64,000 nt of DNA from JAFGCL01 sp964423835 (GTDB taxonomy: Bacteria; Chloroflexota; Dehalococcoidia; UBA2247; RBG-13-53-26): NCBI GenBank assembly GCA_964423835.1, contig CAYRGJ010000005.1, positions 1 through 64,000 of the forward strand, given 5' to 3'. A program made the position numbers and the translations under genes. Shown here piece by piece: positions 17,050-26,171 of this stretch (position 1 is the first letter of the stretch; the number at the start of each line of letters is the position of its first letter). Below the pieces are notes generated by a model. It made no database searches. It was not told the origin of the DNA and was given only the letters and a program-made list of their open reading frames with translations.

Positions 17050-17601
17050 ATGACTGAGCGTGATGCCGCCGGGATGATCCTCACCGTGGGCCACTCCACG
17101 ATGGCCATTGAGCGGTTCCTGCAGCTCCTCGCCGGCAATGAGGTCACCATGGTGGCCGACGTCCGCACGGTTCCACGCTCCCGCCACAATCCCCAGTTCA
17201 ACCGGGAGGCCCTGCCGGCCGCGCTGGCCTCGGTGCAGATCGGGTACCGCCACATGCCCGCCCTGGGCGGGCTGCGGCGGCCCCTGGCCGAATCGCCCAA
17301 CACCGGCTGGCGCAACGCCAGCTTCCGGGGGTTCGCCGACTACATGCAGACCCCGGACTTCAGCCGGGCCGTCGGCACGCTGGTGGAGATGGCGGCTGAT
17401 GAAGCGGCGGTGCTGATGTGCGCGGAGGCGCTGCCCTGGCGCTGCCACCGCTCCCTCATTGCTGACGCCCTGGTGGTCCGCGGGCTGCCGGTGGAGCACA
17501 TAATGGGCTCCGGCCCCCGCCGGCCCCACGTTCTGACGCCCTGGGCCGCCGTGGCCGGCGGCCGTATCACCTACCCCCCACCCGGCAGGCCTTCTGCCTG
17601 A
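17050..17601 (+). CDS. DUF488 family protein
   Basis: A 183-residue protein. The opening ILTVGHSTMAIERFLQLL, the motif VADVRTVPRSRHNPQFN and the late segment LMCAEALPWRCHRSLIAD are the three conserved blocks of DUF488, including the conserved cysteine and histidines. The start at 17050 follows AGGGTGG and precedes the first conserved strand. A longer in-frame opening upstream covers intergenic sequence only. Family function is not established. The 3' end overlaps the convergent dehydrogenase gene by 31 bp. Confidence 0.9.
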   Translation: MTERDAAGMILTVGHSTMAIERFLQLLAGNEVTMVADVRTVPRSRHNPQFNREALPAALASVQIGYRHMPALGGLRRPLAESPNTGWRNASFRGFADYMQTPDFSRAVGTLVEMAADEAAVLMCAEALPWRCHRSLIADALVVRGLPVEHIMGSGPRRPHVLTPWAAVAGGRITYPPPGRPSA

Positions 17602-18806
17602 GGCCGCTGCTCCGTGGCGCCGGCCCTGGCCCCGGCCGGGACGGCCGCCGCCGGCCCCTGGTCCCAGGGCTCTACCTCAACCACCGTCTTGATCCTCTCG
17701 GGGTGCTCCTTGCTGAACGCCTGCTGGCAGTCCTCCAGCCGGATGCGGCTGGTGACCATCTGCTCCAGGATGCGGTTGAACCGCTGGTTGATGTCGGCAA
17801 TGTGCCGCAGCGCCATCTCGAAGTGACGCCGGTTGGAGTTGACGCTGCCCACGATCACCTGGTTGTGTCTCACGATGCGGCGGACGACCTGGGCTGCATC
17901 CAGCTGCATCTCCAGGTCCCCCCGGGGGATGCCGGTCATGGTGTAGATGCTGCTGGGCGACATGTAGGGGATCAGCCCCACCGCGGTCTCCGCAGCCCCG
18001 GAGGCCTCGAAGATCAGGTTCAGGTCCCCGGAAGGCGAGCAGCACAGCTCGACGATGTCTTCCGGGGTCCGGAAACGGGCATCGATGTAGTAGGCCCCGG
18101 CATCCCGGACCAGCCTGGCCTTGATGTGGTCCTCGGGCACCACGTCGACCACGTAGGTGCGGGCCTTTGCCAGCCGGATGAGAGTCGTGGCCAGGAGGCC
18201 CAGCGGGCCGGCGCCCACCACCAGGGCCACCTTGCAGCCTCCCCAGTCCACGGACAGCCAACCGTGGTCCGGGTGCGGGCAGAACCAGGGCAGCCGCGAC
18301 TGGATCACCCTCAGCTCATCCACCCCCTTCTCGGCGATGCTCAGGGGCTCCGTCAGGAAGGCCAGCCCGGCGATCTCCGGCGGCACCTTTACCAGGTACT
18401 GCTCGTGGTCCACGATGAAGCGGGTCAGCAGGCCGTCCAGCTGGTGAATGCCCCGCTCTCTGAACAGCCCGGTCATGCACATGTCGCTCTGATTGTGCAG
18501 GCACGGCTGGCACTGCCCGCACCCCCGGCGGACGGTCGCTACCACGATGTCCCCGGGCGACAGGGACCTGACCCCCGGGCCCACCGCCTCCACCACGCCG
18601 ACCCCTTCATGGCCCAGGACTATCTCCTGCCGCCCCGGGGCGGGGTCCTGCAGGTTGTGGCGCACCGTCTCGAAATCTGTGCCGTCCAGACCCACCTCTT
18701 TGATCCGCACCAGCACATCCCCAGGCTGCCTGATCTCCGGCATCGGCACCTCAAAATGGTGCACACCGGCCTGGTCTCTGTACATGCCCACAGCCAGCAT
18801 CCTCAT
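17571..18806 (-). CDS. Zinc-type glucose 1-dehydrogenase-like MDR oxidoreductase
   Basis: A 411-residue medium-chain dehydrogenase. The structural zinc lobe is CGQCQPCLHNQSDMC near residue 95-109. GHEGVGVVEAVG near 65 is the conserved catalytic-site block. VVGAGPLGLLATTLIRLAKA near 190 binds the NAD(P) cofactor. The usual zinc-binding cysteine in GICGTD appears as Asp (VGLDGTDFE), as in archaeal-type glucose dehydrogenases, and NSNRRHFEMALRHI is also like that group. It would oxidise glucose to gluconolactone. The last 30 residues are a low-complexity Ala/Gly/Pro tail beyond normal family length. It is the last gene of an operon with transketolase and 6-phosphogluconate dehydrogenase. Confidence 0.85.
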   Translation of the reverse strand: MRMLAVGMYRDQAGVHHFEVPMPEIRQPGDVLVRIKEVGLDGTDFETVRHNLQDPAPGRQEIVLGHEGVGVVEAVGPGVRSLSPGDIVVATVRRGCGQCQPCLHNQSDMCMTGLFRERGIHQLDGLLTRFIVDHEQYLVKVPPEIAGLAFLTEPLSIAEKGVDELRVIQSRLPWFCPHPDHGWLSVDWGGCKVALVVGAGPLGLLATTLIRLAKARTYVVDVVPEDHIKARLVRDAGAYYIDARFRTPEDIVELCCSPSGDLNLIFEASGAAETAVGLIPYMSPSSIYTMTGIPRGDLEMQLDAAQVVRRIVRHNQVIVGSVNSNRRHFEMALRHIADINQRFNRILEQMVTSRIRLEDCQQAFSKEHPERIKTVVEVEPWDQGPAAAVPAGARAGATEQRPQAEGLPGGG

Positions 18807-18851
18807 CCTCCTCTCCCGGCGGCGGCTCCCGGCATCGCCGCCGGCGAGCCT

Positions 18852-19760
<909 letters not shown>

Positions 19761-19838
19761 CTTCCCCTCCTGTTGGCCGGCCCCGGGCCCGGCCGCTCCG
19801 GGCCGTTGCGGCCCGGGCCTGCCCCGGAGCCGCCGGGT

Positions 19839-21977
19839 TCACATCTGCGGGCCTTCCGCGGCCCGCGGCGGCGTTGCCTGTCCTGTCTGCGGGCCTTCCG
19901 CGGCCCGCGCCGGCGCTGCCCGTCCCGCCTGCGGGCCTCCGCCGGTCCGCGCCGGCGTTGCTCCCGGGCACAGCTTCCGGGCCTCCTCGATGACATGGTC
20001 GGCCGTGATGCCCAGCCTGGCCATCACCACCTCCCCGGGGGCCGAGGCCCCGAAGCGGCCTACGCCGATGACTACCCCTTCGGGTCCCACATAGTCCCGC
20101 CACCCCCGCGGCGAGGCGGCCTCCACCGAGATCCGCCTGGTCAGCCCGGGCGGCAGCACTTCATCCCGGTACTCCCGGGGCTGAGCGTCGAAGAGCTCCC
20201 AGGAAGGCAGCGAAACCACCCGCGCGGCGATCCCTTCCCGATCCAGCCTGAGCCCCGCCTCGAGGGCCACGTGCACCTCGGAGCCGGTCCCGATGATGAT
20301 AACGTCGAGGCCCGGCTGCTCCTGGGCCTGCCACAGGACGTAGCCGCCGCGCCGCAGGCCGGCGGCCGGGGCCAGCCGGGTGCGGTCGAGGACCGGGAGA
20401 TCCTGGCGGGTCAGGACTAGGGCGGTGGGTCCATAGCGCCTCTCCATGGCGATGCGCCAGGCCTCCACCGTCTCGGTGGCGTCCGCCGGGCGCAGCGTGA
20501 CCAGTCCCGGCACGGCCCGCAGGCCAATGAGCTGCTCCACCGGCTGGTGGGTCGGCCCGTCCTGTCCCAGGCCCACCGAATCGTGGCTGAAGATGTAGAT
20601 GACCCTGATGCCCATCAGCGCCGCCAGGCGCACCGGAGGCCGCATGTAGTCGTAGAAGATGAGGAAGGTCCCGGTGTACGGGATGAGGCCGCCATGCAGC
20701 GACATCCCGCTGGCGATGGCCCCCATGGCATGCTCCCGGACGCCGAAGTGCATGTTCCGGTCCACGTAGTCCTCCAGGCCGTAGAAGTGGTCCTTCAGGG
20801 TGGTCTTGGTGGACGGCGCCAGGTCCGCCGAGCCACCGATGAAGCCGTGGACGGCCCGGGCGATAGCGTTCATCACCTGGCCGGAGGCGCTGCGGGTAGC
20901 GACAGGCTTCTTCTGCTCCCGGAAGAGCTCATCCAGGCCCTGGTCCCAACCGGCCGGCAGGCCGCCGCTGAGATCGGCCATCAGCTGGCCCGCCTCCCGG
21001 GGGAAGTCCCGGCGGTAATCGTCCAGCCGGCGCCGCCATTCCTCCTGCCATCGCTTCCCCCGCTCCAGCGCCTGGCGGGTGTGGGCCAGGACCTCGGCCG
21101 GCACGGTGAAGGGCTCTTCATAGGGCCAGCCCAGGTTCTTCTTCGCCAGCTTCGCCTCTTCCTGGCCCAGGGGCTCACCGTGGGCGGCGGCGGTCCCGGC
21201 CTTGTTGGGGCTGCCGTAGCCGATAACCGTGCGGCAGATGATGATCTTGGGCCTCGACGGGTCCGCCTGCGCCTCGCGCAGGGCGGCGCTGACGCTGCCC
21301 ATGTCCATGCCGTCTATCGGCCCGATCACTTGCCAGCCATAGGAGCGGAAGCGCTCCGGGACGTTTTCGGCGAAGGCCAGGGACGTCTTCCCCTCGATGG
21401 AGATGTCATTGTCATCGTAGAGGACGGTCAGCCTCCCCAGCTTCAACACCCCGGCCAGCGACGCCGCCTCCGAGCTGACGCCCTCCTGCAGGTCGCCGTC
21501 AGAAGCCATGACGAACGTGCTGTGGTTAATGATCTCGTGGCCGGGCCGGTTGTACCGCCGGGCCAGCCAGCTCTCGGCTACGGCCATGCCCACGGCATTC
21601 CCGAACCCCTGCCCCAGGGGGCCGGTGGTGGTCTCCACGCCGGGAGTGAGCCGGTACTCGGGGTGGCCCGGCGTCCGGCTGCCCCACTGCCGGAAACCCC
21701 GGATGTCCTCCAGCGTGAGGTCGTAGCCGGTGAGATAGAGCAGGGAGTAGAGCAGCATGGAGGCATGCCCGCAGGACAGGACGAAGCGGTCCCGGTCCGG
21801 CCATCCGGGGTCACGAGGGTTGTGACGCAGAAAGCGGTCCCACAGGACGTAGGCCATCGGCGCCGCCCCCATGGGGGTGCCGGGGTGTCCCGATTTGGCC
21901 TTCTCCACCGCATCCACCGCCAGAAAGCGGATGGTGTTCACGCACAGATCATCGAGAGCAGCCTGCCCGTCATTCAT
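19839..21977 (-). CDS. tkt: Transketolase with repetitive C-terminal tail
   Basis: A 712-residue thiamine diphosphate enzyme. GHPGTPMGAAPMAYVLW near residue 30, the ThDP motif ASDGDLQEGVSSEAASLAG near 155, the pyrimidine-domain block HFGVREHAMGAIASGMSLHGG near 415 and GPTHQPVEQLIGLRAVPG near 475 are all present. It interconverts sugar phosphates of the pentose-phosphate pathway. The catalytic part ends near residue 667. The remaining 45 or so residues are a Pro/Ala/Gly tail made of three 14-residue repeats, unlike normal transketolases. The stop lies 78 bp before the 6-phosphogluconate dehydrogenase start, consistent with one transcript. Confidence 0.95.
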   Translation of the reverse strand: MNDGQAALDDLCVNTIRFLAVDAVEKAKSGHPGTPMGAAPMAYVLWDRFLRHNPRDPGWPDRDRFVLSCGHASMLLYSLLYLTGYDLTLEDIRGFRQWGSRTPGHPEYRLTPGVETTTGPLGQGFGNAVGMAVAESWLARRYNRPGHEIINHSTFVMASDGDLQEGVSSEAASLAGVLKLGRLTVLYDDNDISIEGKTSLAFAENVPERFRSYGWQVIGPIDGMDMGSVSAALREAQADPSRPKIIICRTVIGYGSPNKAGTAAAHGEPLGQEEAKLAKKNLGWPYEEPFTVPAEVLAHTRQALERGKRWQEEWRRRLDDYRRDFPREAGQLMADLSGGLPAGWDQGLDELFREQKKPVATRSASGQVMNAIARAVHGFIGGSADLAPSTKTTLKDHFYGLEDYVDRNMHFGVREHAMGAIASGMSLHGGLIPYTGTFLIFYDYMRPPVRLAALMGIRVIYIFSHDSVGLGQDGPTHQPVEQLIGLRAVPGLVTLRPADATETVEAWRIAMERRYGPTALVLTRQDLPVLDRTRLAPAAGLRRGGYVLWQAQEQPGLDVIIIGTGSEVHVALEAGLRLDREGIAARVVSLPSWELFDAQPREYRDEVLPPGLTRRISVEAASPRGWRDYVGPEGVVIGVGRFGASAPGEVVMARLGITADHVIEEARKLCPGATPARTGGGPQAGRAAPARAAEGPQTGQATPPRAAEGPQM
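19842..19968 (-). repeat. 42-bp repeat encoding the transketolase C-terminal tail
   Basis: Three imperfect copies of a 42-bp unit encode a 14-residue repeat (for example ARAAEGPQTGQATP) at the end of transketolase. The unit is GC-rich and contains CGGGCCTTCCGCGGCCCGC-type inverted sequence. Confidence 0.75.
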
Positions 21978-22310
21978 GTCCGGCCTCCCCAGGCACGAGG
22001 CGCCCTCCGCCCCGGCTATTCCACGTGTAGCACAGCCCCGCTGAGATCAGAATTCGTATGCTTACCTGTCTGGTCCCTTCGCAACCACCCCGAAGGAGGC
22101 GCAGGCCGCTGTCCCGCCCCGCCCCGCCCCGCCATGCACAACGACCTCATCCCCCCGGCGCGCCGCTACCGCCGGCCGGAGGACCGGCCATCGGACCTGC
22201 CGCCCCTTCCATGCTGTGCCGAGTTGAGGGTTTTGGCTGGTTCGAGCGACCAATCGCATAGAGCGCAGAAGGGGAGGCGTGCAGCGGTCCACCTCGGTGC
22301 ATAGCTGTTC
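21978..22310. other. Intergenic region, no gene seen
   Basis: This stretch separates transketolase from the riboswitch leader. It contains a short CCCCG pentamer run and GC-rich inverted repeats. No convincing promoter boxes or coding frame are visible, although the promoter for the riboswitch transcript must lie here. Confidence 0.5.
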
Positions 22311-22382
22311 AACAAGGGAGCGTTGAACCGTCACCTGTACATGGTCACTTGGATGACGGGGAGCCAATAGTGAAACCGACCT
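22311..22382 (+). ncRNA. c-di-GMP-II-like riboswitch, copy A
   Basis: The core GGTCACTTGG...GCCAATAGTGAAACCGACC matches the conserved core of the clostridial c-di-GMP-II aptamer (CACUUG, then AGUAGUGCAACCGACC). CCGTCA at 22328-22333 can pair with TGACGG at 22354-22359, forming the pseudoknot. The same pairing is kept by compensating changes in two other copies in this window (38.8 kb and 50.0 kb). The 3' strand CCGACC is also the 5' arm of an intrinsic terminator, so ligand binding should permit read-through into the small coiled-coil gene 53 bp downstream. Confidence 0.75.
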
Positions 22383-22403
22383 CGGCGAGGTCGGCTTTCT
22401 TTT
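22376..22403 (+). terminator. Intrinsic terminator of riboswitch A
   Basis: CCGACCTC and GAGGTCGG form an 8-bp stem with a 3-base loop, followed by CTTTCTTTT. The 5' arm overlaps the last conserved bases of the aptamer, giving mutually exclusive folds. Confidence 0.8.
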
Positions 22404-22435
22404 GCACGCACCATTTGTCACCGGAAAGGAGTGGT

Positions 22436-22762
22436 ATGGACCAGAAGCCACTGATGGAGGTGCTGGAGGAAGTCGCCCTCAGGATGAAGGTGCTGGAGGC
22501 CGAGAGAAACGAGGCCGTCGCCAGGGCCCAGGCGCGAGAGCGGGAGGTGACCGAGCTCGTGGCCCTGATCAATCGGGCTGCCTCCAGACTGGAAGAGATG
22601 CTGGAGTTCGAGCGCACCTCCAGGATCCTCAAGCCCGAGCCCATCGACCTGCCCACGCCGTTCCCCAACCTGGAGCTGTTCCACGAGTTCTCTGCGGACC
22701 CGGAGAGGCTGCCCAGGGAGCGGCTGCCCGACGTCCCCGACCAGCACACGCAGCTGCCCTGA
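22436..22762 (+). CDS. Small coiled-coil protein under riboswitch A
   Basis: A 108-residue acidic protein. Residues 1-65 are a long helix with heptad pattern (LEEVALRMKVLEAERNEAVA and onward), followed by a proline-rich segment (EPIDLPTPFPNLELF) and a charged end. GGAAAGGAG precedes the ATG. There is no signal peptide or membrane segment. I do not recognise a family. Its position directly behind a c-di-GMP-II-like element makes c-di-GMP control likely; the job is unknown. Some other frames overlap it, but none has a comparable start site. Confidence 0.75.
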   Translation: MDQKPLMEVLEEVALRMKVLEAERNEAVARAQAREREVTELVALINRAASRLEEMLEFERTSRILKPEPIDLPTPFPNLELFHEFSADPERLPRERLPDVPDQHTQLP

Positions 22763-22795
22763 TTGTCTGGATCATCTTGGTCATCAACCTCCGCC

Positions 22796-22819
22796 AGGGC
22801 CGGATTCTCCACCGGCCCT
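22796..22819 (+). terminator. Hairpin after the coiled-coil gene
   Basis: AGGGCCGG and CCGGCCCT form a perfect 8-bp stem with an 8-base loop, 34 bp after the stop codon. Only a weak T-rich stretch follows. A related hairpin sharing the CCACCGGCCC arm lies immediately downstream. Confidence 0.5.
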
Positions 22820-23301
22820 CAATTTCTGCCCGGGCCGGCCTGTCCACCGGCCCCCTGGTGGCCAGCGAACGGGGCTGCCGTGATCCATGCCGGGCTGCCG
22901 CGCCAGAGAGGGACCTCCGGTTAGGTAGTTACCGTCACCCCCAACCGCGTAGTCTTCCCGATTCCGCCATGCCCCAGGCGCAGGATCATATATGCATTGC
23001 ATGTCCCCCCAGGGCCTGCGGGGGTGCGAGGCCCCTCGTGCCCCCAGCAGGCATTTCCCCGCCGGGCGATCCGCTGTTTCCACAGGGCACCGCCCCCGCC
23101 AGGCAAACCCCACCGCGCCGAATGCACCCGTTGACGCCGTTTGCGGGTATCCCCCGGAGGAAGTACGGCCTCCCCGGCCCTGAACCGCGTGGACTCCCGG
23201 ATGCGCTTCCCTCCGCTGTGGTTCACGCTTATACTGAGGATGGCGATGGGGTGGAGGCCGCGCCCGGCTACCTGATTGGGGCGGGCGCCATTGAGGTAAT
23301 C
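22820..23301. other. Intergenic region, no confident gene
   Basis: About 480 bp with open frames in several phases but no start with a good ribosome-binding site and no recognisable motif. The open frames are best explained by high GC content. Confidence 0.45.
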
Positions 23302-23442
23302 ATGACGGCTGCTCAACTTAAATCGCTGGCCATATACCGCAAACACAAGGGATGCCTGTGCGCTCACTGCCAGGAGGCCCGGAAGGTCCTCTCAGATTAC
23401 GACAGTCAGCCCAGGGTCTGCGGTCTGGCGAAGCCGCAATAG
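23302..23442 (+). CDS. Small CxxC protein, hypothetical
   Basis: A 46-residue frame starting MTAAQLKSLAIYRKHKGCLC, with one CxxC pair (CLCAHC) and a basic composition. GAGG lies six bases upstream of the ATG. The amino-acid pattern is protein-like and the cysteines suggest a small metal-binding peptide. No family is recognised, and the frame is short, so a chance frame cannot be excluded. Confidence 0.45.
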   Translation: MTAAQLKSLAIYRKHKGCLCAHCQEARKVLSDYDSQPRVCGLAKPQ

Positions 23443-23603
23443 CCATTTACCCGGGCGTTTTCTGTCTACAAGAGACCGGCCCATCCGGACGGCCTTGGCT
23501 GTCCCTACCGGTGGTTCAGCCTTCCTCCGAGGTAACCCTCTGCCACCGCGCCCAGGAACAGTAGCACGGGCGCTTCCGCATCGTTCCGGGCGGTCCGGCT
23601 GCT

Positions 23604-23759
23604 TCAGCTGAGCTTCTCAAACTGGTCCTTCGGGGCCCCGCACACGGGGCACACCCAGCCGTCAGGCAATTCGGTACGGTACGCAACGCCCTCCTGTGGA
23701 AGTTACGTAACCGGCATCAGGTAGCATTGCCAGTATCCGCCGCAACGCGTGTTTGCCAT
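23604..23759 (-). pseudogene. Rubredoxin-like pseudogene with an internal stop
   Basis: The last 32 codons read LPQEGVAYRTELPDGWVCPVCG followed by APKDQFEKLS, a clear match to the C-terminal half of rubredoxin with its second CPxCG knuckle. In the same frame an ATG 19 codons further upstream starts MANTRCGGYWQC, but a TAA lies at codon 19 and the first CxxCG knuckle is degenerate. From that ATG to the final stop the length is 52 codons, the usual size of rubredoxin. It appears to be a decayed gene or one carrying sequence errors. Confidence 0.65.
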
Positions 23760-23785
23760 ATTGATGATTAGCTGGCAGGAAGGCC

Positions 23786-25915
23786 ATGAACGATCATCAG
23801 GCGCACCATCAGTCCGGCCACAGCGATCCTGAGGCTGACCATCAGCCCGGCCACGGCGATCACCAGGCGCACCGGCAGCCCGGCCGCAGCGATCACGAGG
23901 CGCACCGGCAAACCGGCAGCGGCGATCATGAGGCGCACCGTCAAACCGGCCGCAGCGACCATCACGCCATGATGATAGCCGGCTACCGCCGGCGTTTCGC
24001 GGTATGCCTGGTCCTGACCCTGCCCGTCCTGGCCCTTTCACCGTCCGTGCAAGGGTTCCTCGGGATCGACGACAGGATAGGCTTCCCGGGCGATCAATAC
24101 GTTCTGCTCGGCCTGTCCTCCATCGTTTACCTCTATGGCGGCTGGCCCTTCCTGACCGGCTTCGTTGACGAAACCAGAGGCCGCACCCCCGGCATGATGA
24201 CGCTGATCGCCATAGCCATCAGCGTGGCCTACGTCTACAGCAGCGCGGTAGTATTCGGGCTCAGCGGCGACGTGTTCTTCTGGGAGCTGGCCACCCTCAT
24301 AGACGTCATGCTGCTGGGCCACTGGCTTGAGATGCGGTCCATCGCCTCTGCCTCCTCGGCCCTGGAGGAGCTGGCCAGGCTCCTCCCATCGGCAGCTCAC
24401 CGGCTCCAGCCGGACGGCAGCATCCAGGATGTCCCTCTCCAGCAGCTGGCGCCCGGGGACCGGGTGCTGGTCAGGCCCAGCGAGAAGGTCCCGGCAGACG
24501 GGGTGGTGCTCGATGGGGAAACCTCGGTGAACGAGGCCATGCTGACGGGTGAATCGGTCCCGGTGCTCAAGCAGCCAGAGGATGGCGTAATCGGCGGGTC
24601 GGTGAACGGGGAGGGAGCCATCACCGTGGAGGTGAGGAGCACCGGCGCCAATTCCTACCTTCCCCAGGTGGCCGAGCTCGTCAGGACGGCCCAGGACAGC
24701 CGGTCGAGGGCCCAGAATCTGGCCGATCGGGCCGCGCTCGTCCTGGTGCTGGTCGCGCTGGGAGCGGGGGTGGCCACGCTGGTGGTATGGGCGGGCGTTC
24801 TGCGGCATCCCTTCGTCTTCGGCCTGGCCCGCATGGTGACCGTGATGGTGATCGCCTGCCCGCACGCTCTGGGCCTGGCTATCCCCCTGGTGGTGGCGGT
24901 CTCCACGTCGCTATCGGCCCGGGGGGGAGTCCTGATCAAGAACCGCGACGCCTTCGAGCGGGCGAGGGGAATCCAGGCCGTGGTGTTCGATAAGACAGGC
25001 ACGCTGACCGGCGGCCGGTTTGGTGTTACCGATATCATGACCCTGAACGGAACGATGGACGGCCCGGAGATGCTGATGTATGCTGCTTCGGTCGAGACCC
25101 GCTCCGAGCACCCTATCGCCAGAGGCGTAGTGGCCTCAGCGGGCCGTACCCTGCCGGTGGATGGCTTCCAGTCCCTCCCGGGCAAAGGGGCGGCAGGCAC
25201 GGTCAACGGCAGGGCGGTGATGACCGTGAGCCCGGGGTACCTGCGGCAGAACGGCATCCCCGTGACCGATGTCCGCCCGCAGCAGATGGAAGAGCAGGGG
25301 AAGACGGTGATCTTCGTGCTCATTGATGGCCAGCCGGCCGGGGCCATAGCCCTGGCGGACATGGTCCGCCCGGAGTCGAAGGAGGCCGTGCGCCAGCTGC
25401 AGTCACTGGGCATCCGGTGCATCATGATAACCGGCGACAACCAGCAGGTGGCCCGCCGGGTGGCGGACGAGACCGGGGTCGATGAGTACTTCTCGGGGGT
25501 GCTGCCCGCGGAGAAGGCCCTGAGGGTGAAAGAGGTCCAGGCAAGGGGGATCAGGGTGGCCATGGTCGGCGACGGCGTCAACGATGCTCCGGCCCTGGCC
25601 CAGGCTGACGTCGGCATGGCCATCGGCGCCGGAACCGACGTAGCTGTGGCCGCGGCGGACGTCGTGCTGGTCCGCGACAACCCCCTGGACGTCGTTTCCA
25701 CCATCAGGCTCTCTCGATCCACCTACCGGAAGATGATACAGAACCTGATCTGGGCGACCGGCTACAATGTGGTTGCCATACCCCTGGCGGCGGGGGTGGC
25801 CTACGGGGCAGGGGTGCTGCTCGATCCGGCGCTGGGCGCGGCCCTCATGGCCGCCAGCACCATCATCGTGGCCATAAACGCCAGGCTGCTGCGATTAGAG
25901 AGGAGGGACACATGA
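23786..25915 (+). CDS. CopB-type heavy-metal P-type ATPase with His-rich repeat N-terminus
   Basis: A 709-residue P1B ATPase. The N-terminal 60 residues are five 11-residue His/Gln/Gly repeats (for example GDHEAHRQTGR) in place of a CxxC metal domain. Membrane helices follow, then the actuator motif LTGESVPV, the ion-path motif CPH (Cys358), phosphorylation site DKTGTLTG (Asp402), and the hinge GDGVNDAPAL near 595. CPH rather than CPC places it with CopB-like exporters of copper or silver. AGGAAGG precedes the ATG. It is translationally coupled to a small DUF3096 gene. Metal specificity is inferred from the CPH motif only. Confidence 0.92.
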   Translation: MNDHQAHHQSGHSDPEADHQPGHGDHQAHRQPGRSDHEAHRQTGSGDHEAHRQTGRSDHHAMMIAGYRRRFAVCLVLTLPVLALSPSVQGFLGIDDRIGFPGDQYVLLGLSSIVYLYGGWPFLTGFVDETRGRTPGMMTLIAIAISVAYVYSSAVVFGLSGDVFFWELATLIDVMLLGHWLEMRSIASASSALEELARLLPSAAHRLQPDGSIQDVPLQQLAPGDRVLVRPSEKVPADGVVLDGETSVNEAMLTGESVPVLKQPEDGVIGGSVNGEGAITVEVRSTGANSYLPQVAELVRTAQDSRSRAQNLADRAALVLVLVALGAGVATLVVWAGVLRHPFVFGLARMVTVMVIACPHALGLAIPLVVAVSTSLSARGGVLIKNRDAFERARGIQAVVFDKTGTLTGGRFGVTDIMTLNGTMDGPEMLMYAASVETRSEHPIARGVVASAGRTLPVDGFQSLPGKGAAGTVNGRAVMTVSPGYLRQNGIPVTDVRPQQMEEQGKTVIFVLIDGQPAGAIALADMVRPESKEAVRQLQSLGIRCIMITGDNQQVARRVADETGVDEYFSGVLPAEKALRVKEVQARGIRVAMVGDGVNDAPALAQADVGMAIGAGTDVAVAAADVVLVRDNPLDVVSTIRLSRSTYRKMIQNLIWATGYNVVAIPLAAGVAYGAGVLLDPALGAALMAASTIIVAINARLLRLERRDT
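23789..23953 (+). repeat. 33-bp tandem repeat in the ATPase N-terminus
   Basis: Five in-frame copies of a 33-bp unit encode 11-residue His-rich segments (residues 2-56 of the ATPase). The third and fourth copies differ at only a few bases, suggesting recent tandem expansion. Confidence 0.8.
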
Positions 25916-26064
25916 CCCATGTGGAAATGAGCGGACTTCTGGCGGGTATTCTGAGCATCGTGGCGGGCGTGATAGTGATTGTCTGGCCGCGGGTCCTGGC
26001 CTACATCATCGGCATCTACCTGATAGTCATCGGCGTGATCGCCATCGTAGCTGCCACCAGGTAG
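25912..26064 (+). CDS. DUF3096-like small membrane protein
   Basis: A 50-residue protein. After MTHVEMS come two hydrophobic helices (GLLAGILSIVAGVIVIVWP and YIIGIYLIVIGVIAIVAA) around the Pro-Arg turn typical of DUF3096. Its ATG overlaps the ATPase stop (ATGA), and GAGAGGAGGGAC lies upstream, so it is coupled to the exporter. Function is unknown. Confidence 0.75.
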   Translation: MTHVEMSGLLAGILSIVAGVIVIVWPRVLAYIIGIYLIVIGVIAIVAATR

Positions 26065-26095
26065 CGGATGCCTGCCGGACCCACCGGACAAGAGG

Positions 26096-26126
26096 CGGGC
26101 CGGCAGGGGGTAATCCTGCCGGCCCG
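26096..26126. terminator. Strong hairpin between convergent genes
   Basis: CGGGCCGGCAGG and CCTGCCGGCCCG form a perfect 12-bp stem with a 7-base loop. It sits between the DUF3096 gene and the end of the giant TIG gene. There is no T tract on either side, so it may act as a bidirectional transcript-end hairpin rather than a classical terminator. Confidence 0.55.
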
Positions 26127-26171
26127 TAGCAGTCAGAGCCCGGCCACCGGTAACGTTGCCGGCTCTTCGCT

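Noticed and set aside
22820..23301. Possible protein genes in the gap after the coiled-coil gene
   Set aside because: Several long frames exist on both strands, but none has a credible start site or protein-like motif; composition suggests GC-driven openness.
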